From Lachnospiraceae bacterium (lineage in GTDB: Bacteria > Bacillota > Clostridia > Lachnospirales > Lachnospiraceae), in contig JAFSGE010000026.1 in NCBI GenBank assembly GCA_017434885.1, positions 17,586 to 81,585 on the forward strand: a stretch of 64,000 bases of DNA, read 5' to 3'. The stretch's first letter is position 1; each line of letters begins with the position of its first letter. Of the stretch, positions 17,032 to 25,644 are shown in pieces. The notes below the pieces were generated by a model. The model was not told the origin of the DNA and made no database searches. It saw only the letters and a list, made by a program, of their open reading frames with translations. The position numbers and the translations under genes were made by a program.

Positions 17032-18588
17032 CTAGAACAACCTTGTTGTCCATTTCGTACAATCCCAGACATCGGTTGCCAGTCCGTCATAAAAATCCGG
17101 TTCATGGCATACCATCAGAATACTTCCTTTGTATGCTTTCAGAGCTCGTTTCAGCTCTTCTTTGGCATCTACATCCAGATGATTGGTAGGCTCGTCAAGA
17201 AGCAGAATATTGGTTTCTCTGTTAATCAGCTTACACAGACGTACCTTTGCCTGCTCGCCGCCGCTAAGGACCTTTACAAGGCTTTCGATATGCTTGGTGG
17301 TGAGTCCGCATTTTGCCAGTGCGGAACGCACTTCGTATTGACTAAAACCCGGAAATTCTTTCCAAATTTCTTCGATACAGGTGGTGGAAATACTTTGGTC
17401 CATCTCCTGCTCAAAGTATCCGATGCTTAAGTAATCGCCCTGTGTTACAGAGCCTTCCAAAGGAGGAATTAATCCTAAAATACTCTTTAGCAAAGTGGTT
17501 TTTCCGATACCGTTGGCACCGGTAAGGACGATTTTCTGACCTCGCTCCATTTCCAGATTTAAGGGAGAGGAAAGCGGTTCATCGTAACCGATTACCAGAT
17601 TCTTGGTCTGGAAAATATATCTGCCGGGAGTGCGGGCCTCCTTAAAGTTGAATTCCGGCTTCGGCTTTTCATGGGCAAGTTCAATGACATCCATTTTGTC
17701 CAGTTTTTTCTGACGTGACATTGCCATGTTACGGGTAGCAACTCTTGCTTTGTTTCTGGCAACAAAGTCTTTTAAGTCTGCAATTTCCTTCTGTTGTTTA
17801 TTATAAGCAGCTTCCAGCTGTGCCTTTTTCATGGCATAAACTTCTTGGAATTTATCATAATCTCCTACATAGCGGTTCAGCTCTTGATTATCCATGTGGT
17901 AAATCAGGTTGATAACGCTGTTTAAGAAAGGAATATCATGGGAAATTAAAATAAAGGCGTTTTCATAGTCATTTAAGTAGCGCTTCAGCCATTCGATATG
18001 CTCTGCGTCCAAATAGTTGGTAGGCTCGTCAAGAAGCAGAATATCGGGTTTTTCAAGGAGAAGCTTGCCGAGAAGTACTTTGGTACGTTGACCACCGCTT
18101 AAGTCAGTGACATCTTTATCGAGTCCTAAATCAAGAAGACCGAGAGCTCTTGCCACTTCTTCTACCTTGGAATCAATCATATAAAAGTCGTGTACGGTAA
18201 GTAAATCCTGAATGGTTCCCAGTTCTTCTAAATAAGCCTCCATTTCGGTTTCGTCGGCAGTACCCATTTTGTCGCAGATTTCATTCATCCGGGACTCCCA
18301 CTCAAAAAGAAAATCAAAAGCCGAGGAGAGAACATCACGGATGGTCATTCCTTTTTCAAGGGCTGTATGCTGGTCTAAGTAGCCGACACGGACGTTTTTG
18401 GACCATTCCACCGTTCCTTCATCAGGCATCAGTTTGCCGGTAATAATATTCATAAAAGTAGACTTTCCTTCTCCGTTGGCACCGATAAGACCGATGTGCT
18501 CTCCTTTTAAAAGGCGGAAGGATACGTCGTTAAAAATAGCACGGTCACCGAAACCGTGGGTTAAGTGTTCTACATTTAAGATGCTCAT
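17032..18588 (-). CDS. ABC-F family ATPase
   Basis: 518 residues with two nucleotide-binding domains and no membrane segments. Walker A motifs GANGEGKST and GANGIGKTT, signatures LSGGQRTK and LSGGEQAK, and Walker B LLLDEPTN twice, joined by a charged interdomain linker. ABC-F proteins act on the ribosome (translation factor or antibiotic protection); the length and opening MSILNVEHLTHGFGDRAIF look like the YfmM subgroup. Start at 18588 follows AAGGAG; a start 42 bases upstream is less likely. It converges with the DnaJ gene, separated by only four bases. Confidence 0.88.
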   Translation of the reverse strand: MSILNVEHLTHGFGDRAIFNDVSFRLLKGEHIGLIGANGEGKSTFMNIITGKLMPDEGTVEWSKNVRVGYLDQHTALEKGMTIRDVLSSAFDFLFEWESRMNEICDKMGTADETEMEAYLEELGTIQDLLTVHDFYMIDSKVEEVARALGLLDLGLDKDVTDLSGGQRTKVLLGKLLLEKPDILLLDEPTNYLDAEHIEWLKRYLNDYENAFILISHDIPFLNSVINLIYHMDNQELNRYVGDYDKFQEVYAMKKAQLEAAYNKQQKEIADLKDFVARNKARVATRNMAMSRQKKLDKMDVIELAHEKPKPEFNFKEARTPGRYIFQTKNLVIGYDEPLSSPLNLEMERGQKIVLTGANGIGKTTLLKSILGLIPPLEGSVTQGDYLSIGYFEQEMDQSISTTCIEEIWKEFPGFSQYEVRSALAKCGLTTKHIESLVKVLSGGEQAKVRLCKLINRETNILLLDEPTNHLDVDAKEELKRALKAYKGSILMVCHEPDFYDGLATDVWDCTKWTTRLF

Positions 18589-18765
18589 AACGGGCTCCTT
18601 TTGTCTGTTTTGTTTTGTGTTTTGTGGCATTAAGATATACCATAAAGATTATAGGGGAGAAGACAGAGATTTGTCAATGAAGGAGGGGAAAGAGAGAGTA
18701 ACGATTCTGATTTGCAGGAAATGCTGTGTGAGAGAATATTATTTTTAAATTTGGAAATAATTGGA

Positions 18766-18794
18766 TTGACAAGTAGATAAATATGGTTTATTAT
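18766..18794 (+). promoter_or_regulatory. Sigma-A promoter of the flavin reductase gene
   Basis: TTGACA at 18766-18771 and TATTAT at 18789-18794 are 17 bp apart, ahead of the gene at 18838. A TATAAT three bases further on is an alternative -10. Confidence 0.6.
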
Positions 18795-18837
18795 AATAGT
18801 AACAATTACTGATATTGATTTAAAAAAGGAGAGCTAT

Positions 18838-19341
18838 ATGGATAATAAGATTTTTACAAAATTGTCATACGGAGTATACGCAGTATCCACATGGGACAAC
18901 GGGCGTCCTACGGGTTGTATTGTAAACAGTGTTATGCAGATTACATCATCGCCTGCGACTATTGCAATCAGTATGAATCACAATAATTATACCCACAAAT
19001 GTATCGAGGAGAGCGGGAAATTTGCAGTGTCAGTACTGACAGAAAAGACAGACCCGGCCGTAATCGGTACTCTTGGTTTTTTCTCAGGAAGAGATACGGA
19101 TAAATTTGAAAAGGTAGCATATGAACTGAAAAGCTACATGCCGGTTGTATCTGACAGTTGCGGTTATCTGACCTGCAAAGTAATCAATAAGATGGAAACA
19201 ACTACTCATACGGTATTTTTGGCAGAGGTGGAGGAGGCGGCAGTTTCTGCAGACGCTGAACCTATGACCTATGCATACTACCATAAGGTGATAAAAGGAA
19301 AGAGTCCTAAGAACGCACCCACTTATATTGCGGAAAATTAA
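18838..19341 (+). CDS. Flavin reductase family protein
   Basis: 167 residues of the FMN-binding split-barrel fold used by flavin reductases. The opening (KLSYGVYAVSTWDNGRPTGCIVNSVMQITSSPATIAI) and the VSVLTEKT strand are typical. It probably passes electrons through FMN. Rubrerythrin follows 109 bases downstream, suggesting a shared role in oxygen or peroxide defence in an anaerobe. The related rubredoxin-containing high-molecular-weight form is not seen here. Confidence 0.85.
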   Translation: MDNKIFTKLSYGVYAVSTWDNGRPTGCIVNSVMQITSSPATIAISMNHNNYTHKCIEESGKFAVSVLTEKTDPAVIGTLGFFSGRDTDKFEKVAYELKSYMPVVSDSCGYLTCKVINKMETTTHTVFLAEVEEAAVSADAEPMTYAYYHKVIKGKSPKNAPTYIAEN

Positions 19342-19450
19342 GAGACAAATTTTTAGAAATCGTGTAAAATAGAGATATATTTTTACCTTTTGGGTAAAAA
19401 TAAAAGGAATAAGATAATAAAATTAAAGAAGATTTCAGGAGGGATTTACT

Positions 19451-19987
19451 ATGAATTTAAAAGGAACAAGAACAGAAGCAAACTTAATGTCAGCATTTGC
19501 CGGAGAATCCATGGCAACCAACAAATATACTTACTTTGCATCTAAGGCAAAGAAGGATGGTTACCAGCAGATTGCGGCCATCTTTGAAGAAACAGCGGGA
19601 AACGAGAGAGAACATGCAAAAATGTGGTATAAACTGCTCAATGACGGTATCGGTTCCACACTTGAGAACTTAGGTCATGCGGCAGAAGGAGAAAACTACG
19701 AATGGACTGATATGTATGACAAATTTGCAAAGGAAGCGAGAGAAGAAGGATTCGAAGAAATTGCAACTTTATTTGAAGGTGTGGCAGCAGTAGAAAAAGA
19801 GCATGAAGAAAGATACCGCAAGCTGATTGCCAACATTGAAGGCGGATTGGTATTTTCTAAGGACGGTGATACGATTTGGCAGTGCAGAAACTGCGGACAC
19901 ATCTGCGTAGGCAAGCAGGCACCGGAGCTTTGTCCTGTATGTGCACATCCTCAGAGTTACTTCCAGGTAAAGGCGGAAAACTATTAA
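19451..19987 (+). CDS. rbr: Rubrerythrin
   Basis: 178 residues. The N-terminal ferritin-like di-iron domain has the repeated ExxH ligands ([14 protein letters not shown] and [13 protein letters not shown]). The C-terminal rubredoxin-like iron site is CRNCGH and CPVCAH. Reduces hydrogen peroxide in anaerobes using rubredoxin or similar donors. A good AGGAGGG ribosome site precedes it, and a strong terminator follows. Confidence 0.95.
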   Translation: MNLKGTRTEANLMSAFAGESMATNKYTYFASKAKKDGYQQIAAIFEETAGNEREHAKMWYKLLNDGIGSTLENLGHAAEGENYEWTDMYDKFAKEAREEGFEEIATLFEGVAAVEKEHEERYRKLIANIEGGLVFSKDGDTIWQCRNCGHICVGKQAPELCPVCAHPQSYFQVKAENY

Positions 19988-20032
19988 ACAATCAGCAGTA
20001 ATACTTACGGCTGGGATTAAAAAATAGCAACA

Positions 20033-20087
20033 AAATGCCATAAACGCTTTGAGCGGAAAACGCCATAGTGTTTATGGCATTTTTTTA
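20033..20087. terminator. Intrinsic terminator after rubrerythrin
   Basis: The stem AAATGCCATAAAC pairs with GTTTATGGCATTT, with an AAACGC-rich loop region, followed by TTTTTTT. Bounds the rubrerythrin unit from the butyrate operon. Confidence 0.8.
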
Positions 20088-20157
20088 ATAGCAATCTTCG
20101 TTTCTTTATATTATGAAAAAAATCGATAATTTTTTCACAAATACCACATGTAATGGA

Positions 20158-20186
20158 TTGCAAAAATAAAATGCCTATGTTATAAT
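20158..20186 (+). promoter_or_regulatory. Sigma-A promoter of the butyrate operon
   Basis: TTGCAA at 20158-20163 and a perfect TATAAT at 20181-20186 are 17 bp apart. The leader before thlA is about 73 bases. Confidence 0.8.
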
Positions 20187-20199
20187 GAACACGTTGGCA

Positions 20200-20217
20200 A
20201 TGATAAAAAATTAACAA
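20200..20217. promoter_or_regulatory. Candidate Rex operator
   Basis: ATGATAAAAAATTAACAA matches 12 of the 14 fixed bases of the clostridial Rex site TTGTTAA-N4-TTAACAA. It starts 13 bases after the -10 box, over the start of the transcript, where bound Rex would block initiation. Rex is released by NADH, and this operon consumes NADH. Clostridial crt operons are known Rex targets. Confidence 0.6.
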
Positions 20218-20265
20218 TCATTAAAAACAATGAAATATATATTCAATTAAACGGAGGAAAGAGTA

Positions 20266-21450
20266 ATGGCAAAGAAAGTAGTTTTAGCCGGTGCATGTCG
20301 TACCGCAATCGGAACTATGGGTGGTTCTTTAAGCACAACACCCGCAGCTGACCTTGGTGCAATCGTAATCAAGGAAGCATTAAACAGAGCAGGTGTTGCA
20401 CCTGAACAGGTTGATCAGGTTTATATGGGATGTGTAATCCAGGCAGGTCAGGGACAGAACGTGGCTCGTCAGGCATCCATCAAAGCAGGTCTTCCTATTG
20501 AAGTACCCGCAGTTACCATGAACGTTGTTTGTGGTTCCGGTCTTAACTGTGTAAATCAGGCAGCACAGATGATTATGGCAGGAGATGCTGACATCGTTGT
20601 AGCAGGTGGTATGGAAAACATGTCCATGGCTCCTTACGCTATGCCTCAGGCTCGTTTCGGTTATAGAATGAACAATGGTACTTTGGTAGATACCATGATT
20701 AAGGATGCTCTTTGGGATGCATTCAATGATTATCACATGATTACGACAGCAGACAATATCTGTCGTGAATGGGGAATTACCCGTGAAGAACTGGATGAGT
20801 TTGCTCTTAAGAGCCAGCAGAAGGCAGAAGCAGCTCAGGCAAGCGGTGCATTTGATGCAGAAATCGTTCCCGTAATGGTTAAGAAGAAAAAAGAAATGGT
20901 TGAATTCAAGGTTGACGAAGGTCCTCGTGCAGGTTCCACTATCGAAGGTCTTGCAAAACTTCGTGCAATTAACAAAGACGGTTTCGTTACAGCAGGTAAC
21001 GCTTCCGGTATTAATGACGGTGCAGCAGCTATCGTTGTTATGAGCGAAGAAAAGGCAAAAGAATTAGGCGTTAAGCCTATGGCTACTTTTGTAGCAGGCG
21101 GACTTGCAGGATGCCGTCCCGAAGTAATGGGTATCGGTCCTGTTTACTCCACAAGAAAAGTACTTGAAAAGACCGGTATGAAGATTGAAGATTTCGATAT
21201 CATCGAAGCAAACGAAGCTTTCGCTGCACAGTCTATCGCAGTAGGAAGAGATCTCGGAATCGATGTTGATAAGCAGCTCAACCCTAACGGTGGTGCTATT
21301 GCATTAGGACACCCTGTAGGTGCTTCCGGATGCCGTATCCTTGTTACACTGCTTCATGAGATGCAGGCTAAGGGTGCTAAGACAGGTCTTGCTACACTGT
21401 GTATCGGTGGCGGTATGGGATGCTCCACTATCGTAAAAATTGAGGACTAA
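20266..21450 (+). CDS. thlA: Acetyl-CoA acetyltransferase (thiolase)
   Basis: Condenses two acetyl-CoA into acetoacetyl-CoA, opening the butyrate pathway. 394 residues, the standard thiolase length. Catalytic residues are visible: Cys89 (NVVCGSG), His349 (GHPVGASG) and Cys379 (CIGGGMG). The start follows CGGAGGAAAG. First gene of the operon thl-crt-hbd-bcd-etfB-etfA. Codon choice is strongly biased (GGT, CTT, GTT endings), as in highly expressed genes, unlike most other genes in the window. Confidence 0.95.
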   Translation: MAKKVVLAGACRTAIGTMGGSLSTTPAADLGAIVIKEALNRAGVAPEQVDQVYMGCVIQAGQGQNVARQASIKAGLPIEVPAVTMNVVCGSGLNCVNQAAQMIMAGDADIVVAGGMENMSMAPYAMPQARFGYRMNNGTLVDTMIKDALWDAFNDYHMITTADNICREWGITREELDEFALKSQQKAEAAQASGAFDAEIVPVMVKKKKEMVEFKVDEGPRAGSTIEGLAKLRAINKDGFVTAGNASGINDGAAAIVVMSEEKAKELGVKPMATFVAGGLAGCRPEVMGIGPVYSTRKVLEKTGMKIEDFDIIEANEAFAAQSIAVGRDLGIDVDKQLNPNGGAIALGHPVGASGCRILVTLLHEMQAKGAKTGLATLCIGGGMGCSTIVKIED

Positions 21451-21452
21451 AA

Positions 21453-21579
21453 CATGAGAAGAACTTCTAAGGCGGCGGAATACGCCGCCCAAGAAGTTCT
21501 AAGTCTCATGTAAGAAGAACAGCCCATTTGAGCTGTTCTTCCGTATGTATTGGATAAAGCAGATTTAGGTCTGCTTATC
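21453..21579. repeat. Three tandem RNA hairpins between thlA and crt
   Basis: Hairpin 1 (21453-21510) has a long stem: CATGAG with CTCATG, AGAACTTCT with AGAAGTTCT, GGCGGCG with CGCCGCC. Hairpin 2 (21514-21540) pairs AAGAACAGC with GCTGTTCTT. Hairpin 3 (21553-21579) pairs AGCAGA with TCTGCT plus flanking bases. None is followed by a good T-run. They may stabilise or process the mRNA or attenuate it, so that thlA is expressed at a different level from the rest. Confidence 0.7.
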
Positions 21580-21696
21580 AGAATGTTTAGAAGCAGAAAA
21601 AAACAGGACTGACAGTATGGCTGATTTGTTCCGGGCAGACATGTGACAGGTTCTGAAAATGTATAAGTAAATATAACAAGAAAAGGAGTTACGACA

Positions 21697-22482
21697 ATGG
21701 AATTTATCGTATACGAACAGAAAGGTGCATACGGTGTTATCACCATCAATCGTGAAAGAGCATTAAATGCTCTGAATTCTCAGGTTCTTGAAGAACTTGA
21801 TGCAACTTTAGATGCAGTAAACCTTGACGAAGTAAGATGCCTTATCTTAACAGGTGCAGGACAGAAATCTTTCGTTGCAGGTGCAGACATCGGTGAAATG
21901 AGCACACTCACAAAGGCAGAAGGCGAAGCTTTCGGTAAGAAGGGTAACGACGTATTCCGTAAGTTAGAAGTATTCCCTATTCCCGTAATCGCAGCAATCA
22001 ACGGATTTGCTCTCGGCGGCGGATGCGAAATCGCTATGAGCTGTGATATCAGAATCTGTTCTGACAACGCAGTATTCGGACAGCCTGAAGTAGGTCTCGG
22101 AATTACACCCGGCTTTGGCGGAACACAGAGACTTGCTCGTCTTGTAGGCGCAGGAATGGCTAAGCAGATGATTTACACAGCAAGAAATATCAAGGCTGAC
22201 GAAGCTTTCAGAATCGGTCTCGTAAATGCTGTTTATACACAGGAAGAATTAATGCCCGCAGCAGAAAAAATGGCAGCAGGTATTGCTAAGAATGCACCTA
22301 TCGCAGTTCGCAACTGCAAGAAGGCAATCAACGAAGGTCTTGACGCAGATATGGACGCAGCCATTGTAATCGAAGAAAAACTCTTCGGTGACTGCTTCGA
22401 AACAGAAGACCAGAAATATGGAATGGCTTTCTTCCTTGATAAAAATAAAGAAAAGGTGAAAGAACCTTTCAAAAACTGCTAG
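21697..22482 (+). CDS. crt: 3-hydroxybutyryl-CoA dehydratase (crotonase)
   Basis: Dehydrates 3-hydroxybutyryl-CoA to crotonyl-CoA. 261 residues of the enoyl-CoA hydratase fold, with the oxyanion-hole motif AGADIGEM and the two catalytic glutamates in ALGGGCEIAM and FGQPEVGLGITPGFGGTQRL. AAAAGGAG ribosome site. Second gene of the operon, 246 bases after thlA because of the hairpin cluster. Highly biased codons. Confidence 0.94.
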   Translation: MEFIVYEQKGAYGVITINRERALNALNSQVLEELDATLDAVNLDEVRCLILTGAGQKSFVAGADIGEMSTLTKAEGEAFGKKGNDVFRKLEVFPIPVIAAINGFALGGGCEIAMSCDIRICSDNAVFGQPEVGLGITPGFGGTQRLARLVGAGMAKQMIYTARNIKADEAFRIGLVNAVYTQEELMPAAEKMAAGIAKNAPIAVRNCKKAINEGLDADMDAAIVIEEKLFGDCFETEDQKYGMAFFLDKNKEKVKEPFKNC

Positions 22483-22541
22483 CATCAGTAGGAAATCAAG
22501 CGACTGCGAAGCAGGCATTTGATTTATTAATGTAACTACAA

Positions 22542-22679
22542 GTTGGATGAATAAAAATTTCCGGCGAAAGGGGCCTTGAAATACGTCGGTACTTAGCGAG
22601 GTGTTTTCGAGCTTAGTACCGCTACGGTATTTCACGGAGCGGGAGCGTCCCTTGAGCGGAAACTTTTATGAAATCCAAC
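22542..22679. repeat. Palindromic element A, 138 bp, between crt and hbd
   Basis: An imperfect inverted repeat running from GTTGGAT (22542) to ATCCAAC (22679). Outer arms pair ATAAAAATTTCC with GGAAACTTTTAT, middle arms TGAAATAC with GTATTTCA, and the inner stem CGGTACT with AGTACCG. The loop reads GAGGTGTTTTCGA. There is no open frame of note. Either a mobile palindromic repeat or a structured RNA inside the operon message. Its loop resembles that of element B at 34203. Confidence 0.7.
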
Positions 22680-22721
22680 AACATCATATTAAAAATAACA
22701 AACTTTAAGGAGGTACTTTCA

Positions 22722-23594
22722 ATGAAAGTAGGTATTATCGGTGCCGGTACAATGGGACAGGGCATTGCAAAAGCATTTGCTCAGGTTGACGGTTATGAAG
22801 TTGCTCTCTGCGATATCAAGCAGGAATGGGCAGAAGGCGGAAAAGACAAAATCGCTAAAGGTTATGCTAAGTTAGTAGAAAAAGGCAAAATGACACAGGA
22901 TGTAGCAGATGCTATTGTAGCAAGAATCACACCCGGTCTTAAGGAAAATCTTTGTGCAGATTGTGATTTAATCGTAGAAGCTGCATTTGAAAATATGGAA
23001 GTTAAGAAGACAACTTTTGCTGAACTTGACAAGATTGCAAAACCTGAATGCATCTTTGCATCCAACACATCCAGTCTTTCCATTACAGAAATCGGAAACG
23101 GATTAACACGTCCTATGATCGGTATGCATTTCTTTAATCCTGCAGACCGTATGAAATTAGTTGAAGTTATCGCAGGCGTTAACACTCCTCAGGAAACAGT
23201 TGATGCTATCGTTAAGATTTCCGAAGAAATCGGCAAGACACCCGTTCAGGTAAATGAAGCTGCAGGTTTCGTAGTAAACCGTATCTTAATCCCTATGATT
23301 AATGAAGCTGCTTTCATCAAAATGGAAGGTGTTTCCGATATCGCAGGTATCGACGCAGCTATGAAGCTTGGTGCAAATCATCCCATGGGTCCCTTGGAAT
23401 TAGGTGACTTTATCGGTCTTGATATCTGCCTTGCAATCATGGATGTTCTTTACAACGAAACAGGTGATTCCAAGTATCGTGCATGTCCTCTTATCCGTAA
23501 GATGGTTCGTGGCGGTAACCTTGGTGTTAAGAGCGGCAAGGGATTCTACGTATACAACGCAGACAGAACCAAAACTCCCGTTGATGCTCAGTAA
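22722..23594 (+). CDS. hbd: 3-hydroxybutyryl-CoA dehydrogenase
   Basis: Reduces acetoacetyl-CoA to 3-hydroxybutyryl-CoA with NAD(P)H. 290 residues. N-terminal Rossmann motif GIIGAGTMGQGIA, catalytic His in GMHFFNPADRMKLVEV, and the ASNTSSLSITE substrate loop. ATG 22722 follows an AAGGAGG; an in-frame ATG 54 bases upstream lies in the edge of palindrome A and is rejected. Third gene of the operon. Confidence 0.94.
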   Translation: MKVGIIGAGTMGQGIAKAFAQVDGYEVALCDIKQEWAEGGKDKIAKGYAKLVEKGKMTQDVADAIVARITPGLKENLCADCDLIVEAAFENMEVKKTTFAELDKIAKPECIFASNTSSLSITEIGNGLTRPMIGMHFFNPADRMKLVEVIAGVNTPQETVDAIVKISEEIGKTPVQVNEAAGFVVNRILIPMINEAAFIKMEGVSDIAGIDAAMKLGANHPMGPLELGDFIGLDICLAIMDVLYNETGDSKYRACPLIRKMVRGGNLGVKSGKGFYVYNADRTKTPVDAQ

Positions 23595-23634
23595 GACACA
23601 ATATTAAACATATTTAAATGGAGGAATAAATATC

Positions 23635-24789
23635 ATGGATTTTATGTTAAGCAAAAAACATGAAATGGCAAGAACTCTTTTCAAAGAGTTTGCAGAAAAA
23701 GAAGTTAAGCCTCTGGCTCAGGAAGTTGATGAAACAGAAATCTTCCCCAGAGGAACAGTTGAAAAAATGGCTAAGGCCGGTTTCCTCGGAATTCCTGTTC
23801 CGAAGGAGTACGGCGGACAGGGCTGTGATCCTTTAACATACGCTATGTGTGTAGAAGAACTTTCCAAGGTTTGCGGTACCACAGGTGTTATCGTTTCCGC
23901 ACATACATCACTTTGCTGTGATCCTATCCAGACATATGGTACAGAAGAACAGAAACAGAAATACTTAATTCCCCTTGCAAAGGGTGAAAAGCTCGGTGCT
24001 TTCGGTTTAACAGAGCCCGGTGCAGGTACAGATGCTCAGGGTCAGCAGACAAAGGCTGTTCTTGACGGTGATGAATGGGTACTGAACGGTTCCAAAATCT
24101 TCATCACAAACGGTAAGGAAGCTGATATCTATGTTATCTTTGCTGTAACAAACGTAGTAACAGACGCTAAGGGCAGAAGCAAAAAGATGATTTCTGCATT
24201 TATCGTAGAAAAGGGAACACCCGGCTTCACATTCGGTACAAAAGAAAAGAAGATGGGTATCCGTGGTTCATCCACATATGAATTAATCTTTACAGATTGT
24301 CGTATTCCTAAGGAAAATCTCCTTGGTGCAGAAGGTAAGGGATTTGGTATTGCTATGCATACTCTTGACGGCGGACGTATCGGTATCGCTGCTCAGGCTC
24401 TCGGACTTGCTGCAGGTGCACTTGACAGAACTATCGAATATGTAAAAGAAAGAAAGCAGTTTGGCCGTGCAATCGGTGCTTTCCAGAATACACAGTTCCA
24501 GCTTGCTGATATGGCTACTAAGGTAGAAGCAGCAAGAATGCTTGTTTACAAGGCAGCTATGGCTAAGGCTACTCAGAAGTCTTACTCCATCGAAGCAGCA
24601 CAGGCTAAGTTATATGCAGCAGAAGTTGCTATGGAAGTAACAACAAAGGCTGTTCAGCTTCACGGTGGTTACGGCTACATCAGAGAATACGATGTAGAAC
24701 GTATGATGAGAGATGCAAAGATTACCGAAATCTACGAAGGTACATCCGAAGTTCAGAGAATGGTTATATCAGGTGCGCTTCTTAAATAA
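23635..24789 (+). CDS. bcd: Butyryl-CoA dehydrogenase
   Basis: FAD enzyme reducing crotonyl-CoA to butyryl-CoA. 384 residues, typical for short-chain acyl-CoA dehydrogenases. Motifs: FGLTEPGAGTDA (flavin/substrate), TNGKEADIYVIFA, and the catalytic Glu in YEGTSEVQRM. With the downstream EtfAB it is expected to form the electron-bifurcating complex that couples crotonyl-CoA reduction to ferredoxin reduction. GAGG ribosome site ten bases before ATG. Confidence 0.94.
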   Translation: MDFMLSKKHEMARTLFKEFAEKEVKPLAQEVDETEIFPRGTVEKMAKAGFLGIPVPKEYGGQGCDPLTYAMCVEELSKVCGTTGVIVSAHTSLCCDPIQTYGTEEQKQKYLIPLAKGEKLGAFGLTEPGAGTDAQGQQTKAVLDGDEWVLNGSKIFITNGKEADIYVIFAVTNVVTDAKGRSKKMISAFIVEKGTPGFTFGTKEKKMGIRGSSTYELIFTDCRIPKENLLGAEGKGFGIAMHTLDGGRIGIAAQALGLAAGALDRTIEYVKERKQFGRAIGAFQNTQFQLADMATKVEAARMLVYKAAMAKATQKSYSIEAAQAKLYAAEVAMEVTTKAVQLHGGYGYIREYDVERMMRDAKITEIYEGTSEVQRMVISGALLK

Positions 24790-24838
24790 GACGGCAAACC
24801 CAATTAGATAAAAATAAAGATTAAGGAGAGATAATACA

Positions 24839-25621
24839 ATGAAAATCGTTGTTTGTATTAAACAGGTACCTGATACAAAGGGTGGCGTTAAATTCAATCC
24901 CGATGGTACACTTGACAGAGCTGCAATGCTTACAATCATGAACCCTGATGACAAGGCTGGTTTGGAAGCTGCTCTCAGATTAAAAGATCAGTATGGCGCA
25001 GAAGTAACTGTAGTAACCATGGGTCTTCCCAAGGCAGAAGAAGTTCTTCGTGAAGCAATGGCTATGGGCGCTGACAAGGGTATCCTTGTAACAGACCGTG
25101 TACTCGGTGGTGCTGATACATGGGCAACATCCCAGACTATCGCGGGCGCAATCCGTAACTTAGAATATGACTTAATCATCACAGGCCGTCAGGCTATCGA
25201 TGGTGATACCGCACAGGTAGGTCCTCAGATTTCCGAACATCTCGGAATCCCGGTAATCTCCTATGCACAGAACATCAAAATTGAAGGCGACAGCGTAATC
25301 GTTGAGCGTCAGTATGATGACAGATATCATGTATTAAAAGCACAGATGCCTTGCTTAATTACAGCACTTGCTGAGTTAAATGAGCCTCGTTACATGACTC
25401 CCGGCGGTATCTTTGATGCATATGATGCAGAAATTACTGTTTGGGGAAGAGCAGACCTTAAAGATGTTGATGATTCTAACTTAGGTCTTAAGGGTTCACC
25501 CACACAGATTGCTAAGGCTTCCGATAAGGTAAGAAAGGGTGCCGGTGAAAAGGTTGCTCTTGATCCTACAGAAGCTGTAGATTATATCGTTGGTAAGTTA
25601 AAAGACAAACATGTCATCTAA
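24839..25621 (+). CDS. etfB: Electron transfer flavoprotein subunit beta
   Basis: 260 residues, the usual EtfB size. Opens MKIVVCIKQVPDT and contains the family motif DLIITGRQAIDGDTAQVGPQ. Binds FAD/AMP and NADH in the bifurcating Etf complex, pairing with the downstream alpha subunit and with Bcd. AAGGAGAG ribosome site; 49 bases after bcd. Confidence 0.95.
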   Translation: MKIVVCIKQVPDTKGGVKFNPDGTLDRAAMLTIMNPDDKAGLEAALRLKDQYGAEVTVVTMGLPKAEEVLREAMAMGADKGILVTDRVLGGADTWATSQTIAGAIRNLEYDLIITGRQAIDGDTAQVGPQISEHLGIPVISYAQNIKIEGDSVIVERQYDDRYHVLKAQMPCLITALAELNEPRYMTPGGIFDAYDAEITVWGRADLKDVDDSNLGLKGSPTQIAKASDKVRKGAGEKVALDPTEAVDYIVGKLKDKHVI

Positions 25622-25644
25622 TTGATAATATACGGAGGTTCAAA

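Noticed and set aside
20097-20217. Possible small gene upstream of thlA on the minus strand
   Set aside because: The frame covers a terminator tail, a sigma-A promoter and the Rex-like site, and has no good ribosome site.
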